Shown here one piece after another: positions 28,401 through 37,107 of a stretch of 64,000 nt of DNA. The position numbers were made by a program, and so were the translations under genes. How positions within the stretch are numbered: position 1 is the stretch's first letter; each line of letters opens with the position of its first letter. Under the pieces are notes generated by a model, which worked only from the letters and a program-made list of their open reading frames with translations, was not told where the DNA came from and did no database searches. The DNA is from Rhizobium sp. CSW-27 (GTDB lineage Bacteria > Pseudomonadota > Alphaproteobacteria > Rhizobiales > Rhizobiaceae): NCBI RefSeq assembly GCF_018760785.1, contig NZ_JAHHZO010000004.1:1-64000 (forward strand). The letters run 5' to 3'.

Positions 28401-28981
28401 GTGCCGGCAATCTTCTGGGCGAAGAACAGTCCGGCCACATCAAGGAGGTCGGTTTCGAGCTCTACCAGCAGATGCTGGAAGAGGCCGTGGCCGAGGTGAA
28501 GGGCGAGGACGAGGTGCTCGATACCGGCTGGTCGCCGCAGATCTCCGTTGGCATCACGGTGATGATCCCGGACAATTACGTACCGGACCTGCATCTGCGC
28601 ATGGGGCTTTATCGCCGCCTCGGCGAGCTGACCGAACTTTCCGAGATCGATGGTTTCGGCGCGGAAATGGTCGACCGGTTCGGCCCGATGCCGGTCGAGG
28701 TGCAGAACCTGTTGAAGGTCGTCTATATCAAGTCGCTCTGCCGCATCGGCAATGTCGAGAAGCTGGAGGCCGGGCCGAAGGGCATCGTGCTGCAGTTCCG
28801 CGACAAGCAGTTCCCCAATCCGGCGGGCCTGGTCGGTTACATCGCCAGGCAGGGCACGATGGCGAAAATCCGGCCCGACCACAGCGTGTTCCTGACCCGC
28901 GACCTGCCGACGCCGGAAAAGCGGCTGTCAACGGCCGCGCAGATCATGGCGCAGCTGTCGGGACTGGCGAAGGAAGGGTAG
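25466..28981 (+). CDS. mfd: Transcription-repair coupling factor Mfd
   Basis: An 1171-residue SF2 translocase that removes RNA polymerase stalled at DNA damage and recruits UvrA. Order of domains: UvrB-homology region (residues ~1-330, 'LPAWDCLPYDRVSPS', 'VRGGILDVF'), RNA polymerase interaction domain (~500-570, 'VVHAEHGIGRF'), then helicase with Walker A GDVGFGKTEVAL, DEEQHFGVKHKEKLK and 'QLYQLRGRVGRS', and the C-terminal TRCF domain. The ATG overlaps the sdhE stop. The UvrA partner gene lies about 12 kb downstream. Confidence 0.96.
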   Translation: MIEGFSAKAVAASPAGLTIANVQAGMEPLILAELARSGQPVAYVMSDGQRMADIEQMLSFVAPDIPVLTLPAWDCLPYDRVSPSADVSARRLAALSGLIAHAKKPHPAIVLVTVNAMMQKIAPAAVIESLAFSAKPGNTIRMDDIAARLERNGFDRVSTVREVGEFAVRGGILDVFVPGTEEPVRLDFFGDTLESIRTFDPANQRTTGQARALDLNPMSEVTLTPDTISRFRKSYLSTFGAATRDDALYQAVSEGRRYAGMEHWLPLFYETLETAFDYLKGFRIITDHTAREAAQERSKLIYDYFEARQNSGHSGKAGMAQSTPYKPVTPGQLYLDGSVFVKELDAASAIRLTPFNEIDAQAKRVVMLEAKSGPRWARAQAEAEQQNRDERVNIFDLVVKHIADRRAGGAKVLITGWSAGSLDRLLQVLDEHGLKRIKPIEKLSDIRNLAKGEAASAVLSLEGGFETGDLVIIGEQDILGDRMVRRSKRRKRGADFISEVAGLDEGSLVVHAEHGIGRFVGLVTIEAAGAPRACLELHYADQAKLFLPVENIDLLSRYGSDAAEAQLDKLGGGAWQARKAKLKKRLLDMADALIKLAATRITRRAPVLATPEGLYDEFAARFPYDETEDQANAIDSVREDLAAGRPMDRLVCGDVGFGKTEVALRAAFFAAMNGAQVAVVVPTTLLARQHFKTFRERFRGLPIRVEQASRLVTAKELNQTKKDLAEGKVDIVVGTHALLGTGIKFANLGLLIIDEEQHFGVKHKEKLKELKSDVHVLTLSATPIPRTLQLAMTGVRELSLITTPPVDRMAVRTFISPFDPLVIRETLMREHYRGGQSFYVCPRLADLPDIQAYLQSDVPELKVAVAHGQMPAGELEDIMNAFYDGKYDVLLSTTIVESGLDVPTANTLIVHRADMFGLAQLYQLRGRVGRSKVRAFALFTLPVNKQLTQTAERRLKVLQSLDTLGAGFQLASHDLDIRGAGNLLGEEQSGHIKEVGFELYQQMLEEAVAEVKGEDEVLDTGWSPQISVGITVMIPDNYVPDLHLRMGLYRRLGELTELSEIDGFGAEMVDRFGPMPVEVQNLLKVVYIKSLCRIGNVEKLEAGPKGIVLQFRDKQFPNPAGLVGYIARQGTMAKIRPDHSVFLTRDLPTPEKRLSTAAQIMAQLSGLAKEG

Positions 28982-29017
28982 CCGGGCGGGGAGGGCGCTC
29001 AGCCCTCCCCGCCCGGC
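28981..29017. terminator. Bidirectional terminator between mfd and convergent DMT transporter
   Basis: GCCGGGCGGGGAGGGC-GCTCA-GCCCTCCCCGCCCGGC is a perfect 16-bp stem with a 5-base loop. The left arm begins at the last base of the mfd TAG, and the loop holds the TCA that encodes the opposing gene's stop. This very stable hairpin probably ends transcription from both sides. Confidence 0.8.
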
Positions 29018-29934
29018 TTCACGGCCAGCGCTGCCTCGGTCTTGCCGGCAACCGGCGGCGGCAGAGCGGTGCCGCGCTGGCGTTCGCGAACAAGCGTCAA
29101 AAGGCCGGAGCCGACGATGAGGGCGATGCCGAGGCCCATCCAGAGGTCGACGCTGTCGCCGAAGATGAAATAGCCGAGCAGGATCGCCCAGAGCATCTGG
29201 CTGTACTGGATCGGCGTGACGATGGCCGCCGGCGCATAGAAGGAGGCCACCATCAGCAGCACGGTGCCGACGGCGGCGAGAACGCCGAAGATGATCAGCA
29301 GCGTGAGGTCCCAGAGTGTCGGCATCATCAGATGCGGCAGCATGGCGCCGCCGCAGACCACGAGGGCTCCCAGCAGGCCCGCGCCATACATCGAGATGTT
29401 CTTCTCGCTCGGTCCCAGATAGCGGTAGATGATGACGGAAACGGCGCCGGTGAAACCGGAGGCGAGCGCGGTCACATGGCCGAAGGAGAGTTCGCGGAAA
29501 CCCGGCCTGAGAACAATCAGCACGCCGATGAAGCCGACAATGACCGCTGCCCAGCGTTTCGCCCCGACCTTTTCCTTGAGGAAGATCACCGACATGATCG
29601 TGGCGAAGGAGGGCAGCAGGAAGATCAGGCAGAAGGCCTCCGCCATCGACAGTTCGGTAAAGGCGATGATGCTGCCGACCGTTCCGATGGAGGAGCAGAG
29701 GAAGCGCAGCAGCCAGAGCGGCCTGTTGCTGGTGCGCACCAGGTCGCGCAGGCTGTCGCCGCGCTTCAGCAGGAAGGGCACCGCAAGAATGCCGGCCAGC
29801 GTGCCGATGAAACCAGCCTGGAAGGGCGGAACACGACCGTCCACCAGTTTCACGGCGGCATCGCTGAAGGAATAGGCGGCAAAGCAGAGAAAGGCGATCA
29901 GCACGCCCTTCATGGTCGAATCGGAGGATGACAC
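28999..29934 (-). CDS. DMT superfamily (EamA) transporter
   Basis: A 311-residue membrane protein with ten hydrophobic helices in two EamA repeats, the usual drug/metabolite exporter layout. 'FTELSMAEAFCLIFLLPSFA' and 'TPIQYSQMLWAILLGYFIFG' are the paired conserved regions of the S-adenosylmethionine/RhaT-like branch. The start is a GTG at 29934 with no clear ribosome-binding site; MKGVLIAF at 29913 is an alternative. The substrate is unknown. Confidence 0.85.
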   Translation of the reverse strand: MSSSDSTMKGVLIAFLCFAAYSFSDAAVKLVDGRVPPFQAGFIGTLAGILAVPFLLKRGDSLRDLVRTSNRPLWLLRFLCSSIGTVGSIIAFTELSMAEAFCLIFLLPSFATIMSVIFLKEKVGAKRWAAVIVGFIGVLIVLRPGFRELSFGHVTALASGFTGAVSVIIYRYLGPSEKNISMYGAGLLGALVVCGGAMLPHLMMPTLWDLTLLIIFGVLAAVGTVLLMVASFYAPAAIVTPIQYSQMLWAILLGYFIFGDSVDLWMGLGIALIVGSGLLTLVRERQRGTALPPPVAGKTEAALAVKPGGEG

Positions 29935-29992
29935 GCGCGGCGTTCCGGCAGGAGGGATGTTCCTGCCGAATTAGGGCTGGCCGCGGCAGGCG

Positions 29993-30664
29993 TCAATTGA
30001 GATTTGCACGCGCCTCGGCCTTGGCGGCGGCAATCTGGCGAAATGCATTCGCCAGCACGTCCGGCGTCTGGGCGCCGCTCACCGCATATTGCTGGTCGAT
30101 GATGAAGAAGGGAACGCCATTGACGCCCATTTTCTGTGCCGCCTCGATTTCACCGATCACCAGATCCTTGTCCGCATCGGAGGCGAGAAGGGCGGCGATC
30201 ACTGCCCGCTGCAGGCCGGCTGCCTCGGCAATGTCAAGCAGAACGGCATGGTCGCCCACATTGCGCCCCTCTTCGAAATTCGCCTTGAACAGCGCCGTCA
30301 CGACTCGGTCCTGGTGTTCGCGGCTTTCGGTCATCGCCCAGTGGATCAGGCGGTGCGCGTCGAGCGTATTGGGGCCGATGCGGATCGCGTCGAAATCATA
30401 GGCGATCCCCACCTCGCGGCCGAGATCGGTCAGCATGGCATGTGCGCGTGCCACGGCTTCCGCACCGCCGAGCTTGGCGGTGAGCGCCGCCTTCTGGTCG
30501 ACGCCTTCCGGCGGATAGTCCGGGTTCAGCCGGTAGGGCCGCCAGTTGACGTCGATGCCCACCTCGTCCTGCACCTCGGCAATCGCCAGTTCCAGCCGTG
30601 CCTTGCCGAGGTAGCACCACGGGCAGACCACGTCGGATACGAGGTCGATGGTCAGTCTTTCCAT
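29993..30664 (-). CDS. DsbA-family oxidoreductase (FrnE-like)
   Basis: A 223-residue cytoplasmic thioredoxin-fold protein of the FrnE/2-hydroxychromene isomerase group. The N-terminal 'DLVSDVVCPWCYLGK' carries the CPWC redox pair. 'NTLDAHRLIHWA' and 'GVNGVPFFIIDQQYAVSGAQ', with the cis-Pro loop, are family hallmarks. No signal peptide is seen. The start at 30664 has AAGGA upstream. Related proteins act in thiol-disulfide exchange; the client is unknown. It follows the peptide-binding protein gene by 38 bases and may be cotranscribed with it. Confidence 0.85.
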   Translation of the reverse strand: MERLTIDLVSDVVCPWCYLGKARLELAIAEVQDEVGIDVNWRPYRLNPDYPPEGVDQKAALTAKLGGAEAVARAHAMLTDLGREVGIAYDFDAIRIGPNTLDAHRLIHWAMTESREHQDRVVTALFKANFEEGRNVGDHAVLLDIAEAAGLQRAVIAALLASDADKDLVIGEIEAAQKMGVNGVPFFIIDQQYAVSGAQTPDVLANAFRQIAAAKAEARANLN

Positions 30665-30702
30665 GGAGAAGAATCCTTTGGCTGAGGCGGAATGCGGTAT
30701 CC

Positions 30703-32511
30703 TTACTGTGCCCGCTGGTCCCACCAGGTTGGCAATTGGTATCCGTAGAGCGGCACGGTCTGTGGATGCGCGATCTGCTTCCAGCGCGCAACCCACTGAT
30801 CGCCGATATGGTAGAGAGGCACGAGATAGTGACCGGCGAGCAGCAGCCGGTCATAGGCGCGCACAGCGGTTGTAAAATCCTCACTGCTGCGGGCATTCAG
30901 CATCGCGGAAATCACCCGGTCGACATCGGGATCGGCAAGGCCGGCAAAGTTGAAGCTGCCGGGACGATCCTTCGAATCCGAGCCCCAGCGGCCGATCTGC
31001 TCGATGCCGGGCGACAGCGACGACGGGTAGGATTTCATGATCACGTCGTAATCGAAGGTGCCGGAGCGGCTCTGATACTGCGCGTCATCCACCGTGCGGA
31101 TGGAAACCTCCACGCCGATCATCCTCAGCGTGCGCTGATAGGCGATCGCCACCTTCTCCTGGTCCTGGTTCTGCGTCATGATTTCGAAGGAAAGCGCCGT
31201 GCCGGCGGCATCCACCATCTTGCCGCCCCGGATCGTATAGCCGGCCTTCTTCAGCGTCTCGACCACCTGGCGCAACACCTTGCGGTCGCCGCCCGACCCG
31301 TCGGTGGCCGGCAGGGTGGGCTTGCCTTCCAGCAGTTCGGCAGACAGCCGTGCCTTGGCCGGGCCCAGCAGGGCCAGTTCCTTTTCGTCCGCCGGATGGC
31401 CGAGATAGGAGAGGTCGGAATTCTGCCAGTAGCTTTCGGTGCGGCTATAGGCTCCGTCGAAGAGGTTGCGGTTGGCCCATTCGAAATCGAAGGCCAGCGA
31501 CAGCGCCTCGCGGACATCCACGTTCTGGAAGACCGGCCGGCGCAGATTGAAGACGAAGCCCAGCATGCCGGTCGGCAGCTGCGGACGGAACGTGTCCTTC
31601 ACCACATCGCCGCTGGAGACGGCTGGAAAATCATAGGCGCGGGCCCAATGGGTCGGGTTACCCTCGAGATAGACGTCAACCGCCCCCTTCTTGAAGGCTT
31701 CGAAGAGCGAGCTTTCCTGCAGGAAATATTCAATCGAGATCTGGTCGTAATTGTCAAAGCCGAGCTTGGACGGCAGGTCCTTGCCCCAGTAATCCGGATT
31801 GCGTTCGTAGACGATTTTCTGTCCCGGCGAGACGGACTTGATGCGATAGGGACCGGAGCCGATCGGGATGTCGAGCGTCGACTGGTCGAAGGTGGCCGGG
31901 TCGATGGCGTGCTTCGGCAGGATCGGCGTCGCGAAGGCGAGAATCATCGGAAACTCGCGGTCTGCCTTGTCGTTGAACGTGAAGCGGACGCCATGCTCGC
32001 CGATCTTTTCCATCTTCTCGACCGGCTTCAGCCGGTTGCTGAACGGCGTGCGGCCCTTGTCACGCAGGACCTCGAAGGAGAAGATCACATCCTCCGGCGT
32101 AACCGGCTGGCCGTCCGACCATTTCGCCTTCGGGTTCAGGTTGAACTGGATGTAGGTGCGGTTCTCGTCCCACTCGACGCTTTCGGCAAGCAGGCCATAG
32201 AGCGTGAACGGCTCGTCGGCCGAGCGCACCATCAGTGATTCGTAGAGAAGATTGCCGAAGATGTTGTCCCAGATGCCGCGTGCGGTGGTGCGAATGCTCT
32301 TCAGGTTGAAGGGGTTGAGGCTGTCGAAGGTGCCGACGACGCCATAGGCGATGCTGCCGCCCTTCTTTACCTCTGGGTTCACATAGGGAAAATGACGGTA
32401 ATCGGCGGGCAGGGCCGGGCTGCCATGCATGGCAATGCCGTGCACCGGTTCCGCCAGAGCAGAACCGCCAAGACAAAACAGGGCGAGGGAAAGGGTCATC
32501 AGGCGGCGCAT
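30703..32511 (-). CDS. Extracellular solute-binding protein family 5 (YejA-like)
   Basis: A 602-residue periplasmic binding protein for oligopeptides. A signal peptide (MRRLMTLSLALFCLGGSALA) precedes the mature start near EPVHG. The typical SBP_bac_5 segments are present: 'GVVGTFDSLNPFNLKS', 'NPKAKWSDGQPVTPEDVIFS' and 'YRTLRMIGVEVSIRTVDD'-like residues. Most similar in pattern to YejA, which serves an uptake system that includes microcin C-like peptides. No permease or ATPase gene adjoins it, so it either serves a transporter elsewhere or is an orphan receptor. Confidence 0.85.
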   Translation of the reverse strand: MRRLMTLSLALFCLGGSALAEPVHGIAMHGSPALPADYRHFPYVNPEVKKGGSIAYGVVGTFDSLNPFNLKSIRTTARGIWDNIFGNLLYESLMVRSADEPFTLYGLLAESVEWDENRTYIQFNLNPKAKWSDGQPVTPEDVIFSFEVLRDKGRTPFSNRLKPVEKMEKIGEHGVRFTFNDKADREFPMILAFATPILPKHAIDPATFDQSTLDIPIGSGPYRIKSVSPGQKIVYERNPDYWGKDLPSKLGFDNYDQISIEYFLQESSLFEAFKKGAVDVYLEGNPTHWARAYDFPAVSSGDVVKDTFRPQLPTGMLGFVFNLRRPVFQNVDVREALSLAFDFEWANRNLFDGAYSRTESYWQNSDLSYLGHPADEKELALLGPAKARLSAELLEGKPTLPATDGSGGDRKVLRQVVETLKKAGYTIRGGKMVDAAGTALSFEIMTQNQDQEKVAIAYQRTLRMIGVEVSIRTVDDAQYQSRSGTFDYDVIMKSYPSSLSPGIEQIGRWGSDSKDRPGSFNFAGLADPDVDRVISAMLNARSSEDFTTAVRAYDRLLLAGHYLVPLYHIGDQWVARWKQIAHPQTVPLYGYQLPTWWDQRAQ

Positions 32512-32586
32512 GGTCCTGTCTCCGCTGCGTTTCTTGATTCGCCGCACGGTAACCGATCGGGACAGCAAGACCAACATGCGGGGACT

Positions 32587-32601
32587 TTTCGTTCAACGAA
32601 A
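32587..32601. promoter_or_regulatory. Perfect palindrome TTTCGTT-C-AACGAAA in divergent promoter region
   Basis: A 15-bp palindrome with 7-bp arms and a single central base lies 75 bases before the YejA-like ATG and 184 bases before the IalB-like ATG. It has the size and symmetry of a dimeric repressor operator (LacI/TetR/GntR-type). The regulator is unknown. The remaining intergenic DNA (32512-32785) holds no gene I can support. Confidence 0.4.
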
Positions 32602-32785
32602 CCTGTCTTTGGCGCCGGAAATGAAAACTAGGACTGGATATCGCCGCCACTGCAATGTAACAGGTTTTGCCGGACGGGCGGGTCATTCAATTGCCTCATT
32701 TGATCGACAGGTGGTGATCCACGACCCCGGCATGGCGCGGCTTGCCGCTGCGCCGCAAAACCGCTTTCAGGAGACGGATCTCGGT

Positions 32786-33418
32786 ATGATGCTCAAGGCA
32801 AACAAGGTTCTGCGGACAGCGCTGTCCGCCCTCGCACTTTCCATCGGCGCTGCGCCTGTCGCTGCCCTGGCACAGAATGCTGCACCGGCCGGTGCTCCGC
32901 CGCTCGGCTGGTTCAAGACCTGCGACAAGCAGGACGACAGCGATGTCTGCGCCGTGCAGAACGTGATTCTGTCGCAGAACGGCCAGCTGATCACCGCCGT
33001 CGGCCTGATCACCGTCGAAGGCAAGGTCAACCGCAAGATCCTGCAGGTCTCGGTTCCCTCCGCGCGCCTGATCCAGCCGGGCGTGATGATGCAGATCGAC
33101 GGCGGCAAGGGCCAGAAGCTCGATTACGTGCTGTGTATTCCGGACCGCTGCACGGCTGAAATCCCGCTGACCGATCCGATGATCGCCAGCCTCAAGAAGG
33201 GCAGCGAAGTGGTGTTCACCTCGGTGAACTTCCGCCGCGCGCCGAACCCGATCAAGGTTCCCCTGACCGGCTTCACCGGCGCCTTCGACGGCGCACCGAT
33301 CTCGCAGTCGCAGCTTGCCGAAAGCCAGCGCAGCCTGCAGGAAAGCATGCAGAAGAAGGCTGAAGAGGCCCGCAAGAAGCTCGAGGACGCGCAGAACGCC
33401 GCCAAGACCGGCAACTGA
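32786..33418 (+). CDS. Invasion-associated locus B (IalB) family protein
   Basis: A 210-residue exported protein. The signal peptide (after KANKVLR, cleavage near ALAQNA) is followed by the IalB-family domain: 'GWFKTCDKQDDSDVCAVQN', 'QVSVPSARLIQPGVMMQIDG' and a conserved pair of cysteines in 'YVLCIPDRCTAEIPL'. The last ~45 residues are a charged, coiled-coil-like tail rich in Gln, Lys, Glu and Ala. IalB was named in Bartonella for red-cell invasion; in free-living rhizobia the role is unknown, probably periplasmic stress or envelope function. Two adjacent ATGs (32786, 32789) are possible starts. Confidence 0.85.
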   Translation: MMLKANKVLRTALSALALSIGAAPVAALAQNAAPAGAPPLGWFKTCDKQDDSDVCAVQNVILSQNGQLITAVGLITVEGKVNRKILQVSVPSARLIQPGVMMQIDGGKGQKLDYVLCIPDRCTAEIPLTDPMIASLKKGSEVVFTSVNFRRAPNPIKVPLTGFTGAFDGAPISQSQLAESQRSLQESMQKKAEEARKKLEDAQNAAKTGN

Positions 33419-33446
33419 TCCTTCTGCGACGATCCGTGAAAAAGAC

Positions 33447-33478
33447 AACGACGCTGCCGGTGGCAGCGTCGTTTTTTT
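33447..33478 (+). terminator. Rho-independent terminator after the IalB-like gene
   Basis: AACGACGCTGCC-GGT-GGCAGCGTCGTT is a perfect 12-bp stem with a 3-base loop followed directly by a run of T residues, 29 bases after the stop codon. On the opposite strand the sequence after the stem is also fairly T-rich (TGTCTTTTTC), so it may also end the convergent hspQ transcript. Confidence 0.9.
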
Positions 33479-33527
33479 GTGGCCCGGGTTCTGTGCCGGA
33501 TGGCTTGCGCCCGGCGCAGCCTGCGGC

Positions 33528-33857
33528 TCAGTGGGCCAGGATGGCCCTTGGCTTCAACTGCCCGGTCGGCGCCCGTTCGAAGATCTGGGCGATCTGCGGG
33601 TTCTTCAGCGGCTCGTCGCTGTCGTCATGCACCAGATTCTGTTCCGATACATAGGCGACATAGGCCGTCTCGTCGTTTTCCGCCAGGAGATGATAGAAGG
33701 GCTGGTCCTTGTGGGGGCGGATTTCCGGCGGAATGGCATTCCACCATTCTTCCGTATTGGCGAATTCGGGATCCACATCGAACACAACCCCGCGGAACGG
33801 GAAGACCTTGTGGCGAACGATTTCGCCGATGGTGAATTTTGCGTTTCGTTGTTTCAT
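33528..33857 (-). CDS. hspQ: Heat shock protein HspQ (YccV-like)
   Basis: A 109-residue hemimethylated-DNA-binding/HspQ family protein. 'KFTIGEIVRHKVFPFRGVVF' and 'QPFYHLLAENDETAYVAYVS' are the conserved parts of its small beta-barrel. In enterobacteria HspQ is a Lon specificity-enhancing factor and affects DnaA stability; that role here is inferred by family. It ends facing the terminator of the IalB-like gene. Confidence 0.9.
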   Translation of the reverse strand: MKQRNAKFTIGEIVRHKVFPFRGVVFDVDPEFANTEEWWNAIPPEIRPHKDQPFYHLLAENDETAYVAYVSEQNLVHDDSDEPLKNPQIAQIFERAPTGQLKPRAILAH

Positions 33858-33935
33858 GGCGCGAACATCCTTTCGCGTTCCATGTGGGAATTCACAAAAC
33901 TGACATCAAGGGGGCGGGCGCTTGCGCTAGCGCAA

Positions 33936-34862
33936 TCACCCTGCGGTCTCAGCGACTTGGCGTTTCTCGGCCGTGGCAAGTACGACCCCGCCCGTCACCA
34001 GCAGGATGCCGAGCGCATGATAGGCTTCGAAGCGCTCCCCGAGAAAGAGGACGGCCATGACGATCGACACCGGCGGCATCAGGTAGAGCGTGACACCGGC
34101 GCGTGCCGGGCCGAACACCCTGACCGAATGCTGGAAGGAATAGAAGGCGGCAAGCGAGGCGAACAGGATGATGCCCGCAAGCTTCAGCCAGTCATCGGTG
34201 CCATCCGGCATTGGAGCCCCCGCCCAGAACTCGACAAGCGCAGGCGGGAAGAGCACCACGGCGCCGGCCGCCGCCAGCAGTGCAAACAGCGAGAAGGGCG
34301 CAATGCCGCCGATTGCCGGGTGGCGCAGCAGCATCGAATAGGCGGCAAAGGCAATTGCGGCCAGCAGGATACCGAAATCCCCGATGTTGAAGCTCATATG
34401 CCGCAAGGCATCCGGATCCGCCTTCAGCACGATGGTGGCCACGCCGCAAAATGCCAGCACCATGCCGAGCACTTCGCGCGCCACCAGCCGCCGCCCCTGA
34501 AACAGCCACTGGAACAGAATGATGAACAGTGAGGAGGTCGTATAGATCAGCGTCGCATTCGACGCCGTGGTCAGCGTCAGCGCCCAGTAGACGAAGCCGC
34601 CGCAGATGCCCATGCCGAGAATGCCGAGCGCCAGCCACAGCAGCGTGTGGTTGCGAATGAAGGCGACAAGACTGCGCCAATCGGAAACGACCAGCGGCAG
34701 GATGATCAGCGTGGCGCCCATCCAGCGGATGAAGGCCGTGATGAACGGGCCGATTTCGCCGGTAATCCCTCGCCCGAAGACGAGATTGGAGGAAAAGAAT
34801 ACGGGCGCCAGCAGGAAAAACAGCCAGTCGACGGCGCGAGGTCGGCCTGTGGTGTTTGTCAT
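33936..34862 (-). CDS. DMT superfamily (EamA) transporter
   Basis: A 308-residue membrane protein with ten hydrophobic helices in two EamA repeats. 'VFFSSNLVFGRGITGEIGPF' opens the first repeat and 'LYLMPPVSIVMAVLFLGERFEAYHALG' is the conserved end of the second. It is only distantly similar to the DMT gene at 29 kb, so they are not a recent duplication. It lies 78 bases upstream of hspQ on the same strand. The substrate is unknown. Confidence 0.85.
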   Translation of the reverse strand: MTNTTGRPRAVDWLFFLLAPVFFSSNLVFGRGITGEIGPFITAFIRWMGATLIILPLVVSDWRSLVAFIRNHTLLWLALGILGMGICGGFVYWALTLTTASNATLIYTTSSLFIILFQWLFQGRRLVAREVLGMVLAFCGVATIVLKADPDALRHMSFNIGDFGILLAAIAFAAYSMLLRHPAIGGIAPFSLFALLAAAGAVVLFPPALVEFWAGAPMPDGTDDWLKLAGIILFASLAAFYSFQHSVRVFGPARAGVTLYLMPPVSIVMAVLFLGERFEAYHALGILLVTGGVVLATAEKRQVAETAG

Positions 34863-34903
34863 GGCAGGTGCTCCGGCAAGGTGTTGCGGCGCCCGGCGCC
34901 ATA

Positions 34904-34932
34904 GAAAAAACCGGCAGGGCTGCCTGCCGGTT
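34904..34932 (-). terminator. Rho-independent terminator after glnA
   Basis: On the minus strand AACCGGCAGG-CAGC-CCTGCCGGTT is a perfect 10-bp stem with a 4-base loop followed by a T-run, 38 bases after the glnA stop. It ends the glnB-glnA transcript before the DMT gene. Confidence 0.9.
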
Positions 34933-34970
34933 CGGGATGGTGCCGCCGCAAAGTCCGGCGGTGTGGCCGA

Positions 34971-36380
34971 TCAGGCCGAGTAGTACATGTCGAATTCGAC
35001 CGGATGCGGGGTCATCTCGAAGCGCATGACTTCCTGCATCTTCAGATCGATATAGGCGTCGATCTGGTCATCGTCGAACACGCCGCCGGCGGTCAGGAAC
35101 TTGCGATCCTTGTCGAGGCTTTCGAGCGCTTCGCGCAGGGAGCCGCAGACCGTCGGGATCTTCTTCAGTTCCTTCGGCGGCAGGTCGTAGAGATCCTTGT
35201 CCATGGCCTTGCCCGGATGGATCTTGTTCTTGATGCCGTCGAGGCCTGCCATCAGCATGGCAGCGAAGCCGAGATAGGGGTTCTGGGCCGGATCCGGGAA
35301 GCGCACTTCGACGCGCTTGGCCTTCGGACCGGAGCCGAACGGAATGCGGCAGGATGCCGAACGGTTGCGTGCCGAATAGGCCAGCAGCACCGGTGCCTCA
35401 TAGCCCGGGACCAGACGCTTGTAGGAGTTGGTCGTCGGGTTGGTGAAGGCGTTGATCGCCTTGGCATGCTTGATGATGCCGCCGATATAGTAGAGGCAGG
35501 TTTCCGAAAGGCCGGCATATTCGTCACCGGCGAAGGTCGGCTTGCCGTCCTTCCAGATCGACTGGTGAACGTGCATGCCTGAGCCGTTGTCGCCATAGAT
35601 CGGCTTCGGCATGAAGGTGGCCGTCTTGCCATAGGCATTGGCGACCTGATGCACGACATACTTGTAGATCTGCATCTTGTCGGCATTGCGCACGAGCGTG
35701 TCGAACTTCACGCCAAGCTCGTGCTGGGCAGACGCCACTTCGTGGTGGTGCTTTTCGACGACCACGCCCATTTCGGCGAGAACCGTCAGCATTTCCGAGC
35801 GCATGTCCTGCAGGCTGTCGACCGGGGGAACCGGGAAATAGCCGCCCTTGACGCGCGGACGGTGGCCGAGGTTGCCGGTCTCGTAATCGGTGTCGTCGTT
35901 CGACGGCAATTCGGAGGAATCGAGCTTAAAGCCGGTATTGTAGGGATCGGCCTTGTACTTCACGTCGTCGAAGACGAAGAATTCCGGTTCCGGACCGACG
36001 AAGACCGTATCGCCGATGCCCGACGCCTTCAGATAGGCTTCGGCCTTCTTTGCAGTGCCGCGCGGATCGCGGTTATAGGCTTCGCCCGAGATCGGGTCGA
36101 GGATGTCGCAGATGACGACCATGGTCGACTGCGCAAAGAAAGGGTCCATGTGCACGGTGGCCGGATCCGGCATCAGCACCATGTCCGACTCGTTGATGGC
36201 CTTCCAGCCGGCAATGGAGGAGCCGTCGAACATGACGCCATCGGCGAACATGTCTTCGTCGACCGCCGAAACGTCCATCGTCACGTGCTGCAGCTTGCCC
36301 TTCGGATCGGTAAAGCGCAGATCGACGAACTTGACGTCGTTCTCCTTGATTTGTTTCATGATGTCGCTTGCGGTCGTCAT
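34971..36380 (-). CDS. glnA: Glutamine synthetase type I
   Basis: A 469-residue cytoplasmic GSI that makes glutamine from glutamate, ammonia and ATP as a dodecamer. Motifs: '[19 protein letters not shown]' near the N-terminus, '[11 protein letters not shown]', '[19 protein letters not shown]' in the active site, and DLYDLPP, whose Tyr (398 counting Met) is the conserved adenylylation site targeted by GlnE. It follows glnB by 58 bases on the same strand, the usual rhizobial glnBA operon. Nitrogen control is therefore expected at two levels: sigma-54/NtrC transcription upstream of glnB and PII-directed adenylylation. Confidence 0.98.
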   Translation of the reverse strand: MTTASDIMKQIKENDVKFVDLRFTDPKGKLQHVTMDVSAVDEDMFADGVMFDGSSIAGWKAINESDMVLMPDPATVHMDPFFAQSTMVVICDILDPISGEAYNRDPRGTAKKAEAYLKASGIGDTVFVGPEPEFFVFDDVKYKADPYNTGFKLDSSELPSNDDTDYETGNLGHRPRVKGGYFPVPPVDSLQDMRSEMLTVLAEMGVVVEKHHHEVASAQHELGVKFDTLVRNADKMQIYKYVVHQVANAYGKTATFMPKPIYGDNGSGMHVHQSIWKDGKPTFAGDEYAGLSETCLYYIGGIIKHAKAINAFTNPTTNSYKRLVPGYEAPVLLAYSARNRSASCRIPFGSGPKAKRVEVRFPDPAQNPYLGFAAMLMAGLDGIKNKIHPGKAMDKDLYDLPPKELKKIPTVCGSLREALESLDKDRKFLTAGGVFDDDQIDAYIDLKMQEVMRFEMTPHPVEFDMYYSA

Positions 36381-36438
36381 GGTGTCTCCCTTGGATATGA
36401 GATGATGCCGATACCCGGTTCTTCGCAGCCGGATTTGT

Positions 36439-36831
<393 letters not shown>

Positions 36832-36837
36832 TCATGA

Positions 36838-36854
36838 TGCAGGTATCGTGCCAA
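36838..36854 (-). promoter_or_regulatory. Sigma-54 (RpoN) promoter of glnB-glnA
   Basis: On the minus strand TTGGCACGATACCTGCA matches the -24/-12 consensus TTGGCACG-N4-TTGCA with one mismatch and correct GG-to-GC spacing. It lies 61 bases upstream of the glnB ATG in the right orientation. NtrC-type activator sites would be expected further upstream; none could be called with confidence in the remaining intergenic DNA up to 37107, which otherwise holds no gene. Confidence 0.82.
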
Positions 36855-37107
36855 ACAGGGACGGGCTTTGCCAGAAAATACCGTGACTTGCGGCAAGGCC
36901 CCCTCCGCCTTTGTGATCCCGATGGCAGGCTAGGGTTTCCTGCGTCCGCTTGCAAGAGGTGTCGCATATGAGCGAACACGACCGCGCGGTATGGCGAAAA
37001 CCAATGCAGGCGAGGCTGCCGACGTAATCGGCAAATGCATAAAATAGCGCCATTCTTGCCGAAAAATACCCGCTTGTGTTTTGCCGTGGGTCGGCTTCAA
37101 TGGCCAG

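Noticed and set aside
30703..32511. Complete yej peptide ABC transporter
   Set aside because: Only the binding protein is present; the adjacent genes are a FrnE-like oxidoreductase and an IalB-like protein, not permease or ATPase genes.
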